Below, in pieces: positions 34,786-43,820 of a DNA stretch of 64,000 nucleotides. The translations under genes and the position numbers were made by a program. The notes below the pieces were generated by a model. That model did not search any database. It was not told the origin of the DNA and was given only the letters and a program-made list of their open reading frames with translations. Location: the NCBI RefSeq assembly GCF_021916785.1, contig NZ_JAKCFC010000003.1, positions 248,001-312,000 of the forward strand. Direction: 5' to 3'. Within the stretch, counting starts at the first letter, position 1, and each line of letters begins with the position of its first letter. The DNA is from Mycolicibacterium lacusdiani. Its GTDB lineage: Bacteria; Actinomycetota; Actinomycetes; Mycobacteriales; Mycobacteriaceae.

Positions 34786-37107
34786 ATGCGAAAACGTGCG
34801 GTACTGACCGGTGGCGCGGGGTTTGTCGGCTCGCATCTCGCCGAACGCCTGCTCGCTCAAGGCATCGACGTGGTGTGTCTCGACAACTTCGTGACCGGCA
34901 ACGCAGACAACGTCGCCCACCTTCAGGGGCACGATGGATTCCGTCTGATGAAAGTCGATGTCAGCGATTACATTTCGATACCCGGCTCCGTTGACTACGT
35001 TCTACACTTCGCGTCGCCAGCGTCACCGGTCGACTATGCCGAGCTGCCGATTCAGACGTTGAAGGCCGGATCGCTCGGAACGCTGCACACCCTTGGCCTC
35101 GCGAAGGACAAGGGCGCTCGCTACCTGCTGGCGTCCACCTCGGAGACGTACGGCGACCCGCTGGTCCATCCGCAGCCTGAAAACTACTGGGGCAACGTCA
35201 ATCCGGTGGGGCCACGAGCCTGCTACGACGAAGCGAAGCGATTCGCCGAGGCGCTCACGGTGTCGTACCGCAAGATGCACGGGGTCAACACCGCCATCAT
35301 GCGGATATTCAATACCTATGGTCCGAGGATGCGTCCGAACGATGGTCGCGCCATCCCGAACTTCGTTACGCAGGCGCTGTCCGGCGCCCCGATGACCGTC
35401 CAGGGCGACGGCAGTCAGACGCGATCACTCTGCCACGTCGAAGACCTCGTCGACGGGGCACTGCGACTGCTGTTCTCCGATCTCGCCGGGCCGGTGAACA
35501 TCGGCAACCCGCACGAGATGACGATCCTCGAACTGGCGAAGCTCATCCGTGAACTCACGGGCTCCGCGAGCCCGCTCGAGTTCGTCGACCGTCCCACCGA
35601 TGATCCCTCGCAGCGCCAGCCCGACATCACTCTGGCGCGCAGCGAACTGCACTGGGAGCCCGAGGTCGACGTCGTCACGGGCCTCACGAAGACCATCGCC
35701 TGGTTCCGAGATCGGGCCGGCGACGATCAGCCCACCTACTCCCCTGCGGCACTCGGTTCGGGCAGCGTCACCCAGCGCCGCCACAAAGTGGCGGTGATCG
35801 GCACCGGCTACGTCGGGGCCGTCACGTCGACCTGTCTGGCCTTCCTCGGCCACGACGTGTGCGGCCTGGACAGCGACTCCGTGCGTGCGGGGCAGCTGAA
35901 TAACGGACAGGCGCCGTTCGTAGAGCCGGGGCTGCCCGAGATTCTGAAGGCGACGTTGTCGTCGGGCCGGCTGTCCTTCACCGATGACCCGGCCGAAGCC
36001 CTATCTGATGCGGAGTTCGTGTTCCTCTGCGTGGGAACCCCTCCCGGTCCCGACGGGTCACCCGATCTGGCGCAGCTCGAGAGTGCGATCCAGTCGTTGG
36101 CGCCGTACCTGCACCCCGGCGTGATCATCGTGAACAAGTCCACCGTTCCCGTGGGATCCGGGAACTGGACGCGCACGATCCTCGAGGACGCCCTCGATGG
36201 GAACCGCGAACTCTCCTTCCACGTGGTCTCCAATCCGGAGTTTCTTCGCGAGGGCTGCGCCCTCGACGACTTCCTGTACCCCGATCGCATCGTGCTGGGC
36301 GGGGCGACGGAGGACGTCAGTCGGGTGGCTGAGCTCTACCAGCCGGTGCTCGATCAGTCGTTCGAGGCCGGCCGGCGAGAGATCCATCCGGCCCTGATCA
36401 CCACGGAACTGGCATCGGCGGAGATGATCAAGTACGCAGCCAATGCCTTCCTCGCCACCAAGATCAGCTTCGCAAACGAGATGGCACAGATGTGCGAGCT
36501 GTTCGGCGCTGACGTGCGTCAGGTGCTGCCTGCGATTGGAGCCGACCACCGCGTCGGAAATGCCTTCCTCAGCCCCGGTGTCGGATGGGGCGGTTCGTGC
36601 TTCGGCAAGGACGTCGCAGCCCTCATCTCGTCGAGCAAGGAGTACGGCTACACGCCATCGATGCTGCAGGCGACCGTGGGCATCAACACCGCGCAGCGTG
36701 AGAGTGCCGTCCGCAAACTGCAGCGCGAACTGCACATGCTGAAGGGCCGTCGAATTGCACTGCTGGGCTTGACGTTCAAACCCGGCACCGACGATCTGCG
36801 TGACGCCCCCGCCCTCGACATCGCCCGGAGACTGCTCGCCGTCGGCGCTGTCGTGTCCGCGTTCGACCCGGTGGTGAAGTCGTTGCCGGACGAGTTCGCG
36901 GCGATCCGACTGACGCGCGACGTCTACGAGGCGGCCGACCGAGTGGACGCCGTCGTGGTGACGACGGAGTGGCCGGAGTTCCGCGCCATCGACCCCGACA
37001 GTCTGCGTCGCGCCATGCGCGGCGATCTCGTCGTGGACGGGCGTAATTGCCTGCCAGAACACAGTTTCGTCGGATCGGGCCTACGGCTGGTCGGATTCGG
37101 CTGGTGA
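34786..37107 (+). CDS. Fused UDP-glucuronate decarboxylase (UXS) and UDP-glucose 6-dehydrogenase (UGD)
   Basis: A 773-residue two-enzyme fusion. Residues 1-310 are a UDP-xylose-synthase-type short-chain dehydrogenase: GGAGFVGS (9-16), TSE at 118-120, catalytic Tyr147-xxx-Lys151, then [13 protein letters not shown]. After a flexible linker (311-332) comes a complete UDP-glucose dehydrogenase: GTGYVG (339-344), NPEFLREG, Lys549/Asn553, nucleophile Cys605 in GGSCFGKD, and the C-terminal domain. UGD makes UDP-glucuronate and UXS decarboxylates it to UDP-xylose, so the polypeptide could perform both steps, in reverse domain order. All catalytic residues I can check are present. AGGGGAG precedes the ATG; it heads the unit with the sugar transferase. 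Confidence 0.93.
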   Translation: MRKRAVLTGGAGFVGSHLAERLLAQGIDVVCLDNFVTGNADNVAHLQGHDGFRLMKVDVSDYISIPGSVDYVLHFASPASPVDYAELPIQTLKAGSLGTLHTLGLAKDKGARYLLASTSETYGDPLVHPQPENYWGNVNPVGPRACYDEAKRFAEALTVSYRKMHGVNTAIMRIFNTYGPRMRPNDGRAIPNFVTQALSGAPMTVQGDGSQTRSLCHVEDLVDGALRLLFSDLAGPVNIGNPHEMTILELAKLIRELTGSASPLEFVDRPTDDPSQRQPDITLARSELHWEPEVDVVTGLTKTIAWFRDRAGDDQPTYSPAALGSGSVTQRRHKVAVIGTGYVGAVTSTCLAFLGHDVCGLDSDSVRAGQLNNGQAPFVEPGLPEILKATLSSGRLSFTDDPAEALSDAEFVFLCVGTPPGPDGSPDLAQLESAIQSLAPYLHPGVIIVNKSTVPVGSGNWTRTILEDALDGNRELSFHVVSNPEFLREGCALDDFLYPDRIVLGGATEDVSRVAELYQPVLDQSFEAGRREIHPALITTELASAEMIKYAANAFLATKISFANEMAQMCELFGADVRQVLPAIGADHRVGNAFLSPGVGWGGSCFGKDVAALISSSKEYGYTPSMLQATVGINTAQRESAVRKLQRELHMLKGRRIALLGLTFKPGTDDLRDAPALDIARRLLAVGAVVSAFDPVVKSLPDEFAAIRLTRDVYEAADRVDAVVVTTEWPEFRAIDPDSLRRAMRGDLVVDGRNCLPEHSFVGSGLRLVGFGW

Positions 37108-37137
37108 CAACGCAATTCGATAGTCCTCGGGGGCCGC

Positions 37138-38604
37138 ATGACCATTGAGCTACCACCAAAACACCCGCAGACGTCGTTTGCGAACAACCGCTTCTCGTCG
37201 ACGGCACACGCGCCGAACCGCGATACCCAGCAGGCCCAACACGTTGGCCTTCAGCATCGCTACTCACTGCAGGCCGCCGACGTCGTCACCGTGACCGCGT
37301 CGGCGTGCCTGGGTGCAATCGCCCTTAGCCACATCAGCGCGGTGCGTGCCGGCAACCTCGGCGTCCGAGAGGTGGTGCTCGCGTCCATCGCGATGGCGGT
37401 CGCGCTGCACGTCCATGGGCTGTACAGGCGCCCCGCGGCACGGCTGCGGCCGAGCGAGTGGTGGCGACCCGCAGTCATCGCGCGATGCCTGCCGACCGCA
37501 GCGCTACTCGCCCTTGCCGCTGACGCCTTCGTCCTCGGCGGCGGGCGCTCGATGACGCTCACGGCAGCGGTCGCCATGACGCTGCCGGCCAGTGTCCTGG
37601 TTCCCTTCGGACGTCGACTGGTCGTCAGGATGTTCGACCCGGCCGTGAGCCGAATCCTAGTGATCGGAACGGGTCCCATCTCCGAGCGCTTGACGTCCCG
37701 GCTGCAACGATGCCCGGACACGCTGGTCGTCGGACACGTCGACGACAATGCCGCACCGGGCACTCCCCTGCTCGGCGGTCTGGCGGACCTGCAGGCGGTG
37801 TGTGCGGCGTACCAGATCGACCGCGTGATCGTCGGGTTCCCGAACACCAGCGACGCCATCGTCCTCGAGGCGCTTCGCCAACTGCAGGGCCAGGTACCGG
37901 TATCGGAGATCCCGCGCTACTTCGAGTTGCACAACTGGCGCAGCGAAGCAGAGGAGCTTCAGGGTCTGACCCTGATGCACCTGCCGACGGCGTCGCTCGG
38001 ACCGCGGGCGCGGATCATGAAGCGGCTCATCGACATGACACTCGCGACGTGCGCGCTCATCGCAGCGTGTCCCGTCCTGCTCGTCATCGCAGCCGCCATC
38101 AAACTCGACAGCCCCGGGCCGGTGTTCTTCCGGCAGGAGCGGATTGGCCGCGGCGGCAGGCCGTTCAGCATCTTCAAGTTCCGCTCGATGACGGCCGATG
38201 CGTGGCAGCAGCGCAACACGGTGGCTCAGCTCAACGAGGTGGACGGTCCGCTGTTCAAGATGGCCAACGATCCACGGGTCACCCGGGTGGGGGCCTTCAT
38301 CCGCAAGACGAGTCTCGACGAACTCCCTCAACTCATCAACGTCGTCAGGGGCGAGATGTCCCTGGTCGGCCCGCGGCCTCTGCCTGCCGAGGAATCCGAC
38401 CGCATCGACGGTGCCGGGCTGGCGCGCCTGGACGTCAAACCGGGCATCACCGGACTCTGGCAGGTCTGCGGCCGCAGCGACCTGACCTATGCCGATCTGC
38501 AACACCTCGACTCCGTCTACGTCCGGTCATGGTCGCTGATGTGGGATGTCCGGATCATCGCCAAGACACCGCACGTCGTGTTCGCACGCAAGGGCGCTTA
38601 CTGA
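37138..38604 (+). CDS. Polyprenyl-phosphate sugar-1-phosphate transferase (WbaP-like)
   Basis: A 488-residue initiating transferase. The N-terminal half has about four to five membrane helices and a Rossmann-like CoA-binding domain (ILVIGTGPISERL). The C-terminal catalytic domain has the re-entrant helix, KLDSPGPVFFRQERIGRGG, FKFRSM, TSLDELPQLINV and GPRPLPAEE, ending WDVRIIAKT. It would load the first sugar-1-phosphate onto undecaprenyl or decaprenyl phosphate and start each repeat unit. ATG 37138 follows GGGGG. It lies 30 nt after the uxs-ugd fusion. Confidence 0.94.
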   Translation: MTIELPPKHPQTSFANNRFSSTAHAPNRDTQQAQHVGLQHRYSLQAADVVTVTASACLGAIALSHISAVRAGNLGVREVVLASIAMAVALHVHGLYRRPAARLRPSEWWRPAVIARCLPTAALLALAADAFVLGGGRSMTLTAAVAMTLPASVLVPFGRRLVVRMFDPAVSRILVIGTGPISERLTSRLQRCPDTLVVGHVDDNAAPGTPLLGGLADLQAVCAAYQIDRVIVGFPNTSDAIVLEALRQLQGQVPVSEIPRYFELHNWRSEAEELQGLTLMHLPTASLGPRARIMKRLIDMTLATCALIAACPVLLVIAAAIKLDSPGPVFFRQERIGRGGRPFSIFKFRSMTADAWQQRNTVAQLNEVDGPLFKMANDPRVTRVGAFIRKTSLDELPQLINVVRGEMSLVGPRPLPAEESDRIDGAGLARLDVKPGITGLWQVCGRSDLTYADLQHLDSVYVRSWSLMWDVRIIAKTPHVVFARKGAY

Positions 38605-38649
38605 TCGCACCGATCCCGATATCCTGGCTACCTAGCCAAGGGGGATCTC

Positions 38650-39171
38650 CTGCACGTTCTATTCGTCTGCACTGGAAACATTTGTCGCTCACCGACAGCC
38701 GAGCGACTCGCCCTTGCCTACGGTGAGCGGTTGGGGATCACGGATCTGCGAACCTCGAGCGCGGGAACCCGTGCAGTGCTTGGCCATCCGATCCACGACG
38801 AGGCAGCACGCGTGTTGTCGAGACTCGGCGGAGACACGTCGAACTTCGCCGCACGGCAACTGACCACACGATTAGCCGGCGAAGCCGACCTCATCCTCAC
38901 CATGACCAGGGCGCACCGCGACTCTGTGCTCGAACTCGCGCCACGTCAGCTCAAGAGGACCTTCACCATGAGTGAAGCCGCTACGCTCGTGTCCCAGCAC
39001 GGTGCCCGCGACGTCGACGACCTCGCGGCGCTTCGACCGCAGCTCTCCCCCGGCGACCGCACCGACATCGCCGATCCGATCGGCCGAGACAGCGACGTCT
39101 TCGCCACCGTCGGCGCTCGGATCGCCGAACTCCTGGCGCCGATACTCGAAATCTGCAAACGCGGGCCTTGA
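38650..39171 (+). CDS. Low-molecular-weight protein tyrosine phosphatase (CTG start)
   Basis: A 173-residue LMW-PTP, presumably the Wzb-type partner that dephosphorylates the BY-kinase at 20537. The P-loop CTGNICRS (Cys7, Arg13) is at the extreme N-terminus and the acid motif DP is in DIADPIGR. No ATG, GTG or TTG occurs in frame upstream of the P-loop; the only initiator that keeps it is CTG 38650-38652, preceded by AAGGGGG at 5 nt. The first ordinary start (38731) would delete the catalytic Cys. A slightly different insertion (TMSEAATLVSQ) precedes the acid loop. Confidence 0.88.
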   Translation: MHVLFVCTGNICRSPTAERLALAYGERLGITDLRTSSAGTRAVLGHPIHDEAARVLSRLGGDTSNFAARQLTTRLAGEADLILTMTRAHRDSVLELAPRQLKRTFTMSEAATLVSQHGARDVDDLAALRPQLSPGDRTDIADPIGRDSDVFATVGARIAELLAPILEICKRGP

Positions 39172-39204
39172 GCGTTTCCCACCGACCTATGCCACGATGA
39201 CTCC

Positions 39205-40074
39205 GTGCGGGGGATCATCTTGGCCGGGGGTTCGGGGACTCGACTGCATCCAATCACGCTGGGAACGTCGAAGCAGATGATCCCGGTCTATGACAAGCCG
39301 ATGATCTACTACCCGTTGTCCACGCTGATGCTCGCCGGCATCCGGGACATCCTGGTGATCACCACACCGCACGACGCTGCGGGCTTCGAGCGGCTGCTCG
39401 GCGACGGGTCTCGATTCGGAATCTCCATCACCTTCGCGACGCAGTCCTCTCCGGACGGGCTCGCGCAGGCGTTCACCATCGGTTCCGACTTCATCGGATC
39501 GGAGAAGGTTGCGCTCGTCCTGGGCGACAACCTCCTCTACGGACCGGGGCTGGGCACGCAACTCAAGCGCTTCACCGACGTCGACGGCGGGGCGATCTTC
39601 GCCTACTGGGTTGCCGAACCGTCGGCCTACGGCGTGGTCGACTTCGACGCGAGTGGTCTGGTGACCTCGATCGAGGAAAAGCCCAAGAGCCCCAGAAGCA
39701 ACTACGCGGTGCCGGGTCTCTACTTCTACGACAACGACGTGATCGCGATTGCTCGCGACTTGGCGCCCAGCGCCAGGGGTGAATACGAAATCACCGACGT
39801 CAACCGTGAGTATCTGCGGCAAGGCCGACTCGGAGTCGAGGTGCTGCCGCGCGGGACCGCATGGTTGGACACCGGCACGTTCGACCAGATGACCGATGCC
39901 GCCGACTTCGTCCGCACCATGGAGCGGCGAACCGGACTCAAGATCGGCGTACCCGAGGAGATCGGCTGGCGGCAGGGCTTTCTGACCGACGACGAGCTGC
40001 GTGCGCGTGCTGCGGACTCGCCGAAGTCCGGCTACGGCGCGTATCTCCTGGAGCTGTTGGAAAGGGGCCGGTGA
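39205..40074 (+). CDS. rmlA: Glucose-1-phosphate thymidylyltransferase
   Basis: A 289-residue nucleotidyltransferase with the LAGGSGTRLHP signature loop, SKQMIPVYDKPMIYYPLS, LGDNLLYG and FIEEKP-like SIEEKPKSPRSNYA segments, all typical of RmlA. It makes dTDP-glucose, the first step to dTDP-L-rhamnose. The start is GTG 39205. It lies directly upstream of rmlD; rmlB and rmlC are not in the window, so the pathway must use copies elsewhere. M. tuberculosis scatters these genes, so this could be the only rmlA or an extra copy. Confidence 0.95.
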   Translation: MRGIILAGGSGTRLHPITLGTSKQMIPVYDKPMIYYPLSTLMLAGIRDILVITTPHDAAGFERLLGDGSRFGISITFATQSSPDGLAQAFTIGSDFIGSEKVALVLGDNLLYGPGLGTQLKRFTDVDGGAIFAYWVAEPSAYGVVDFDASGLVTSIEEKPKSPRSNYAVPGLYFYDNDVIAIARDLAPSARGEYEITDVNREYLRQGRLGVEVLPRGTAWLDTGTFDQMTDAADFVRTMERRTGLKIGVPEEIGWRQGFLTDDELRARAADSPKSGYGAYLLELLERGR

Positions 40075-40095
40075 GCGTGCGGCTAGTGACCGACG

Positions 40096-40995
40096 GTGGC
40101 CGGTGATTTCGCACGCAAAACCCTCGTCGTCGGTGCGGGAGGGCAACTCGGCCGGGCGCTGCGCGTGGCCCATGCAGGTGCGGCACACGTCGAGTTCGCA
40201 GAGCGCGCCGACATCGACCTGACGTCCGCCTCACTCGTCGACGCCCGCCGCTGGAGTGACTACGACACCATCGTCAACGCCGCGGCCTACACCGCCGTCG
40301 ACGCGGCGGAGACACCGGAAGGCCGCGCGGCGGCCTGGGCAGTCAACGTCGCGGGCGCCACCGCTCTGGCACGCATCGCCACCGCGCACGGCATCACGTT
40401 GATCCACGTCTCGAGCGACTACGTGTTCGACGGCACCGCCACGCGGGCCTACACCGAGGACGACCCCGTCGCGCCGCTGAGCGTGTACGGGCAGACCAAG
40501 GCAGCCGCCGACTACGTGGTCGCAACCGTCCCCCGCCACTACGTCGTGCGTACGTCCTGGGTCATCGGCGATGGTCGGAACTTCGTCTCGACCATGCTGT
40601 CGCTGGCGGAGCGCGGCATCGACCCCGCCGTCGTCGACGACCAACGGGGCCGGCTCACCTTCACCGCCGACTTGGCCCGCGCCATCGGGTACCTCGCCGA
40701 GAGTTCCGCGCCGTACGGCGTCTACAACGTGACCGGAGCGGGTGCGACGACGACCTGGGCCGACGTCGCGCGCTCCACCTTCGCGCTCGCCGGCCACGAC
40801 CCCAGCCGTGTCACCGGCGTCAGCACGCGGGACTACTTCGCGAAGGCCTCCGGCCCCGTCGCCCCGCGGCCGGGTAACAGCGAATTGGACCTGGCCAAGA
40901 TCACCGCGGTGGGTTTCACTCCTGCGAATGCCGATGCGGCACTGTCGGATTACGTCAAACGGTACATCGAGGACCGCGCATCCTCGGGCGGCTAG
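40096..40995 (+). CDS. rmlD: dTDP-4-dehydrorhamnose reductase
   Basis: A 299-residue NADPH-dependent reductase that finishes dTDP-L-rhamnose. It has GAGGQLGRAL, NAAAYTAVDAAE, SSDYVFDG and the catalytic YGQTKAAAD (Tyr-xxx-Lys), then RTSWVIG. The start is GTG 40096, 21 nt after rmlA. The stop is followed 2 nt later by the ATG of the membrane EEP hydrolase, so the three form one operon. Dehydrorhamnose reductase rather than another reductase is indicated by the YVFDG and RTSW motifs. Confidence 0.93.
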   Translation: MAGDFARKTLVVGAGGQLGRALRVAHAGAAHVEFAERADIDLTSASLVDARRWSDYDTIVNAAAYTAVDAAETPEGRAAAWAVNVAGATALARIATAHGITLIHVSSDYVFDGTATRAYTEDDPVAPLSVYGQTKAAADYVVATVPRHYVVRTSWVIGDGRNFVSTMLSLAERGIDPAVVDDQRGRLTFTADLARAIGYLAESSAPYGVYNVTGAGATTTWADVARSTFALAGHDPSRVTGVSTRDYFAKASGPVAPRPGNSELDLAKITAVGFTPANADAALSDYVKRYIEDRASSGG

Positions 40996-40997
40996 GC

Positions 40998-41972
40998 ATG
41001 GGGCGTCGCGGGACCGCGAGGCGAATGATCGCCACCGTCGTCGGCGTGCTGTCGATGATCATCGCCTGCGCTGCGCTGGCCATCCGATACGCACCCCTGC
41101 CCACCCAGCCGCTGGTGTTCGCTTCGGTCGCGGCACCGTTCCTCGCCATCGCGGCGCCAGTGGCACTGGTCGCGTCGTCGCTCGCTCGGGGTTGGGCGCT
41201 CACCGCAGTGGCGGCCGTCCTGACCGTCATCACGATCGCGGTGCAGGTGCCGCTCTACGTATCGGACCCACCCCCCGAGTCGGCGGTCGCCGTCCGCGTG
41301 ATGACCATCAACATGCTCTACGGGCGCGCCGACGCGGCGTCGATCGTCGCGACCGCGAGCCGAGAAGCCGACGTCCTGATGGTCCAGGAACTCACCCCGG
41401 AAGCACTTCGTCGACTGAAGAGGGCGGGCGTCGACCGCGTGTTCCCGCACCACGCGATCGAGCCTCGCCCCATGGCCGCAGGGGCAGGCATCTACAGCAG
41501 GTACCCGATCTCGGGTTCCGCTCCGGTCCTCGGGTTGCAGCGCGCCATGGTCACGACACGTCTCGAAATCGACGGTGTGCGAATCGATCCCATCGTCGCT
41601 GCCGTCCACCTCGACTCACCGTGGCCACGCCCGATCGAGGGATGGCATCGCGACTTCGACGCCATTCCCGGCGTTCTGGCCACGCTCTCGGCGCAGGCAG
41701 GCGATGGCTCGGTCATCATTGCGGGCGACTTCAACGCGACGGTCGACATGCGTCCGTTTCGCCGCCTGCTGACCGGTGGCTACCGCGACGCGTCGGAGCA
41801 GGCGGGCGCCGGGCGGCAGTTCACCTTCCCGAGCAATCGGCGTTTCCCACCACTAATGGGCCTCGACCACGTAATCACCCGAAACGCCACTGGCATCTCG
41901 ACCGCGACGATCACCATTCCGGGCACCGACCACCGGGCGTTGGTGGCCACCGTGCTGGTTCCTCGCGATTGA
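40998..41972 (+). CDS. Membrane-anchored endonuclease/exonuclease/phosphatase-family protein 1
   Basis: A 324-residue protein. Three N-terminal membrane helices (about 8-85) precede an EEP domain with RVMTINMLYGRAD, VLMVQELTPEA (catalytic Glu), IIAGDFNATVDM (Asp-Asn), and GLDHVI/GTDHRALV (His). EEP domains cleave phosphodiesters in nucleic acids, phosphoinositides or sphingomyelin; the anchored form puts the active site outside the membrane. Coupled to rmlD by 2 nt. A close paralogue with the same layout lies at 47327-48289. Substrate unknown. Confidence 0.88.
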   Translation: MGRRGTARRMIATVVGVLSMIIACAALAIRYAPLPTQPLVFASVAAPFLAIAAPVALVASSLARGWALTAVAAVLTVITIAVQVPLYVSDPPPESAVAVRVMTINMLYGRADAASIVATASREADVLMVQELTPEALRRLKRAGVDRVFPHHAIEPRPMAAGAGIYSRYPISGSAPVLGLQRAMVTTRLEIDGVRIDPIVAAVHLDSPWPRPIEGWHRDFDAIPGVLATLSAQAGDGSVIIAGDFNATVDMRPFRRLLTGGYRDASEQAGAGRQFTFPSNRRFPPLMGLDHVITRNATGISTATITIPGTDHRALVATVLVPRD

Positions 41973-41978
41973 CGCCGC

Positions 41979-43664
41979 TCAGGCGGCCTTCTTCTCCTCC
42001 GAGCCGGCGGTGCTGCCGTCGTCGCCGTCCTTGGCGTCATCCGACTTCTTCGGCTCGGACTTCTGCGGCTCGGACTGTTCGCTCGCATCCTTCTCGTCGT
42101 CCTTGGCGACCGTCGACGTGTCCTTGACGTCGTCGTCCTTCGTGCCGGCTTCCTCGTCGTCTCTGGTGTCATCGTCTTTGGTGCCGGCGGACTCGTCAGC
42201 CGTCGCGTCGTCCTCGACCGCCTCTTGGGCCGGCGTCTGATCGTCGCCCTTCGTCTCGGACTGCTCGACCGGATCCGCTTCGACGACTGGCTCGGCCGCC
42301 GGTTCTGCACTGCCCACCGAAGGAGTCGGCGTGCTTTCGGCGGGTGCCTCCGGTGTCGACTTCCTCGCGGAGGACAGTTCCGTGACGGACGCTTCGGCCG
42401 TCCCCTCGGCCACCTCTGGTTCCTCGACGCCTTGCGGCGCGATCGACCGCGCGGCCAACGTGGATGCCGTGTCCGTGAGCGGCGTAGGCGTGGCGATGGT
42501 CGGGCCACCGTTGATGGCGTCCTGGATGCCTTGGATCACCGCGGCGAACAACTTCACGCCGACCGCGCCCCAGTTCTGGAACGGGTTGAACGGCAGGATC
42601 GACAGTGGCGTCGGGGTGCCGGGGTTGCCCGACCAGTCGTACCCCAGGTCGGCGAGCACCTTGTACGCCGGAGAGATCAGGTCGACGATCGGCTTGACCA
42701 GTGGCTTCAACGCACCCGGCGTCAGCGACATCACCAGGTTCATGATCGGCAACGACGTCGCGGGGATCATGATGTATTCGTTGCCTGCGCTGTCGAGACG
42801 GCAGTTCACTCCCACGTTGCACTCGAGGTGAGGCGCCAACGTCGCCGGCGTATAGCCGTACGGCAGCGTGTCGGTGGGGCCATTGCCGTTGGGCGACAGG
42901 TATTCACCGTGCACGTTGTCGAATGCGGCAATGGCATTGAGCATCGCGAACGGGTTTCCCCAGTAGCGCGGCGCGTAGACCACCGGGTCGTATTCGAAGC
43001 CGAAGGTCGTCGTCTTGATGTTGGGATCGACCGGCATCGGCGGCCCGAGGGTCAGATCCAGGATGGGGATGTACCGCAGGAACCCGAGCCGCTGCCACAG
43101 GCCGCCGTCGGGGTTCTCGATGCCCCCGATGGTGATGACGTCGAGTCGGGCCTTCTGCTCTTCGGTCAACCCGTATCCGTTGAGCGTCGTGGAGACCACG
43201 GCACCGCCCTGGGAGTAGCCGAAGACGACGATGTCGCGCACGCCAGGGGTTCCCGGGGTGGCGAACGCGGCGTCCAGACCGGTCGAGAGACCCAACACGC
43301 CCTTGTCGACGGAGACGTCCCACTTGTCGCAGCCGTCCGGGCCGGACCGGCACCAGGTCGGGAAGATCTTCAGTGGCCAGAACGAGGCCGGGTAGTCGAT
43401 GCCGACCAACGTGGGGTCGGGGCTGCCCTCCGCGACCGTTCCGCAGTTCGCCTCGCTATTGCACGCGGTGCCCTGCATGTACCAGTCGCGGGCGTTCTCC
43501 AGGTAGTCCGAGACGGTGTTCCCGTTCGGGGTGCCCGTCCCCGGGACCAGGAGACCGATGGCGCCGAAGGCGAGCGCGGCGGAGAAGGCGGAGCCGATGG
43601 TGAGGGCGATCGAACCGAGCAACGCGATGAAGGCGAGAACGACCGCCTTGGCTGTCTGACGCAT
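41979..43664 (-). CDS. Stand-alone PE-PPE-domain serine hydrolase with acidic tail
   Basis: A 561-residue secreted or anchored protein. An N-terminal hydrophobic segment (about 8-35) acts as signal or anchor. The PE-PPE alpha/beta-hydrolase domain follows with the nucleophile motif GYSQGG and VHGEYL near the active site. It has no PE or PPE domain, like the Chp-type acyltransferases of mycobacterial trehalose lipids. Beyond about residue 400 lies a Glu/Asp/Lys/Ser-rich low-complexity tail with repeated KDDDxxD units. It converges on the EEP gene (6-nt gap). Candidate acyltransferase or esterase of an envelope lipid. Confidence 0.85.
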   Translation of the reverse strand: MRQTAKAVVLAFIALLGSIALTIGSAFSAALAFGAIGLLVPGTGTPNGNTVSDYLENARDWYMQGTACNSEANCGTVAEGSPDPTLVGIDYPASFWPLKIFPTWCRSGPDGCDKWDVSVDKGVLGLSTGLDAAFATPGTPGVRDIVVFGYSQGGAVVSTTLNGYGLTEEQKARLDVITIGGIENPDGGLWQRLGFLRYIPILDLTLGPPMPVDPNIKTTTFGFEYDPVVYAPRYWGNPFAMLNAIAAFDNVHGEYLSPNGNGPTDTLPYGYTPATLAPHLECNVGVNCRLDSAGNEYIMIPATSLPIMNLVMSLTPGALKPLVKPIVDLISPAYKVLADLGYDWSGNPGTPTPLSILPFNPFQNWGAVGVKLFAAVIQGIQDAINGGPTIATPTPLTDTASTLAARSIAPQGVEEPEVAEGTAEASVTELSSARKSTPEAPAESTPTPSVGSAEPAAEPVVEADPVEQSETKGDDQTPAQEAVEDDATADESAGTKDDDTRDDEEAGTKDDDVKDTSTVAKDDEKDASEQSEPQKSEPKKSDDAKDGDDGSTAGSEEKKAA

Positions 43665-43820
43665 CCGTCAACGGTTACACCCGCACGCCCGACATGGTGA
43701 CGAAAACGGCGAGAGTTCACCGACGAATTTGGCGAGGCGTGTCCGATTCCTCCGCGTCGGTTCGTCGTACGTGTAGAGAGTGAGGCGCAAGGCCTCGCTC
43801 GCCGATCGGAGGTACGACTC

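Noticed and set aside
42225..43700. 491-codon plus-strand frame opposite the PE-PPE hydrolase gene
   Set aside because: Arg/Val/Gly-rich antisense shadow with no motif, against a clear signal peptide and GYSQGG on the minus strand.
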